From an uncultured Collinsella sp. (GTDB lineage Bacteria > Actinomycetota > Coriobacteriia > Coriobacteriales > Coriobacteriaceae): a stretch of DNA of 7,130 bases. The notes under the pieces are model-generated. The model did no database searches and was not told where the DNA came from. It saw only the letters and a list, made by a program, of their open reading frames with translations. The translations under genes and the position numbers were made by a program. Location of the stretch: assembly GCA_900548815.1 (NCBI GenBank), contig URLR01000084.1, positions 1-7,130 on the forward strand. The letters are read 5' to 3'. This document shows positions 6,267-7,130 of this stretch, one piece after another (position 1 is the first letter of the stretch; each line of letters begins with the position of its first letter).

Positions 6267-7083
6267 CTATCCCCTAAATTCAAAGGTGCTCAGGCCAAAC
6301 GTCAGCAGATCGCCGTTGCGCAGCGGGCAGCGCGTAATGCGGCGGTTGTTGACGAGCGTGCCGTTGGTGGAATTGAGGTCCTCGATCGACCAATCCGAGC
6401 CCGTAAAGGTGAGCTGGGCGTGGCGGCGCGACACGTTGGGGTCGCGCAGGGCAATGTCGGAAACTGAGCGCTCGCGACCGATGGTTACCTGTGCGGAGGT
6501 GATGCTATGGCTCTCGCCGCTCACGACGTCGACGAGCTGGGCGAGCGGGCGCTGCGGGGCGCGAGTGCTCGCCATGTTGGAGGCGATGCCGGCTGCGGCG
6601 CCTAGGCCCACGGCGGCACCGGTCGCGGCGGCTCCGCCCATGCCGGCAAGCGCGTCGCGCGAGACGGTCTGCGGCACCGGGATGGGTGCTGCGGCGGGGT
6701 CGGGGACGCTAGGCGCGAAGGGGTCTGCCACGGCAAGCGGGTCGGGAGCGGCGGCGCGAGGCGTCGGCTGCTGCTGGGGCATGGCGGCGGGGCGCTGCTG
6801 CTGCGGGGCAGCAAACTGCTGCTGGCCGGCGCGCGGGGCGCTGGCGGCACGGCTTGCCGCGGAGTTGTTCTGGCCCAGGCCGTTTTGATAGGCGCGCTCT
6901 TCTTCGTACAGGCGGCCGAGCGTGGGGGCATCGACGTTCTCGGCAAAGACCGAGAACTTGCCGGCGCGCAGCTGCGGATCGATCATAAAGCGCACGAGGG
7001 GCTCGCCGACAAAGACATAGCGGTGCTTTTCGGCCTGCGCCTTCACAAACTCGCGGACCTCGCGCGAAAGCTCGGGGTAGAAC
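6267..7083 (-). CDS. fhaA: FhaA-type protein: DUF3662 domain plus C-terminal FHA domain (5' end cut by contig end)
   Basis: A cytosolic phosphothreonine-binding adaptor. In mycobacteria FhaA binds phosphorylated MviN and tunes peptidoglycan synthesis. The visible 271 residues (first full codon at 7082) begin inside the DUF3662-type N-terminal domain, at about 1-65, with YVFVGEPLVRF (22-32) and DPQLRAGKF (35-43). A low-complexity linker rich in Gln, Ala and Pro runs from about 66 to 143, followed by a Gly/Ala-rich uncharged stretch (144-170). The FHA domain occupies about 178-270 with GRERSVSD (202-209), SRRH (218-221) and NSTNGT (237-242). Residues MCIRDR, which an ORF finder adds in front, come from the adapter and are not part of the protein; the true start is outside the window. 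Position at the head of the phosphatase-kinase operon supports the FhaA assignment. Confidence 0.9.
6270..6275 (-). promoter_or_regulatory. Shine-Dalgarno site of fhaB
   Basis: The minus strand reads AGGGGA, overlapping the final codons of fhaA, with 9 nt to the fhaB ATG at 6260. This fits an operon with coupled translation. Confidence 0.7.
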
Positions 7084-7130
7084 CTGTCTCTTATACACAT
7101 CTGACGCTGCCGACGATAAGGCTCGTGTAG
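7084..7130 (-). other. Illumina Nextera i5-side adapter, inverted copy (not genomic)
   Basis: Exact reverse complement of bases 1-47: mosaic end 7084-7102, Read 1 adapter 7103-7116, index slot 7117-7124 (taaggctc) and P5 fragment 7125-7130. This is what untrimmed read-through of a short insert looks like. It generates the false MCIRDR and MYKRQ peptides on the minus strand and SYTHLTLPTIRLV on the plus strand. Confidence 0.98.

Noticed and set aside
1..7130. Composite transposon bounded by 47-bp inverted repeats with Tn5 mosaic ends
   Set aside because: The repeats match the commercial Nextera i5 adapter including index and P5 bases. There is no transposase gene and no 9-bp target duplication.

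Overview
The window is a contig of GC-rich actinobacterial chromosome with sequencing-library adapter at both ends. Bases 1-47 and 7084-7130 are perfect inverted copies of an Illumina Nextera i5-side adapter (P5 fragment, 8-base index, Tn5 mosaic end). Only about 48-7083 is genomic. Both terminal genes are therefore cut by the contig ends, not broken in the organism.

All five genes lie on the minus strand and read from right to left in one tight operon: an FhaA-type protein (5' end missing), FhaB, a PstP-type PP2C Ser/Thr phosphatase, a single-chain RodA-PbpA fusion (SEDS glycosyltransferase plus class B penicillin-binding transpeptidase), and a PknB-type Ser/Thr kinase (3' end missing). The junctions are a 6-nt gap, an ATGA overlap, a 16-nt gap carrying a Shine-Dalgarno sequence, and a 132-nt gap that holds a GC-rich imperfect hairpin. 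Gene order matches, as I recall it, the mycobacterial fhaA-fhaB-pstP-rodA-pbpA-pknA-pknB locus. The differences are that rodA and pbpA are one gene and only one kinase is visible before the contig ends.

The genes form a phospho-signalling and wall-synthesis module. The kinase phosphorylates Thr residues, the phosphatase removes the phosphate, the two FHA proteins read phosphothreonine, and the fusion polymerises and cross-links peptidoglycan. High GC, this locus and the fused SEDS-PBP suggest an actinobacterium. My best guess is the Coriobacteriia (Collinsella, Olsenella or a relative), but that is inference and not proven by anything in the window.

The features most worth a second look are the RodA-PbpA fusion with its Ser/Thr-rich cytosolic linker, an Ala/Pro-rich acidic extension of about 255 residues in front of the phosphatase domain, and a TQD in place of the usual TQT in the kinase activation loop. 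No RNA genes, CRISPR arrays, genuine mobile elements or gene-free stretches over 300 bases were seen.
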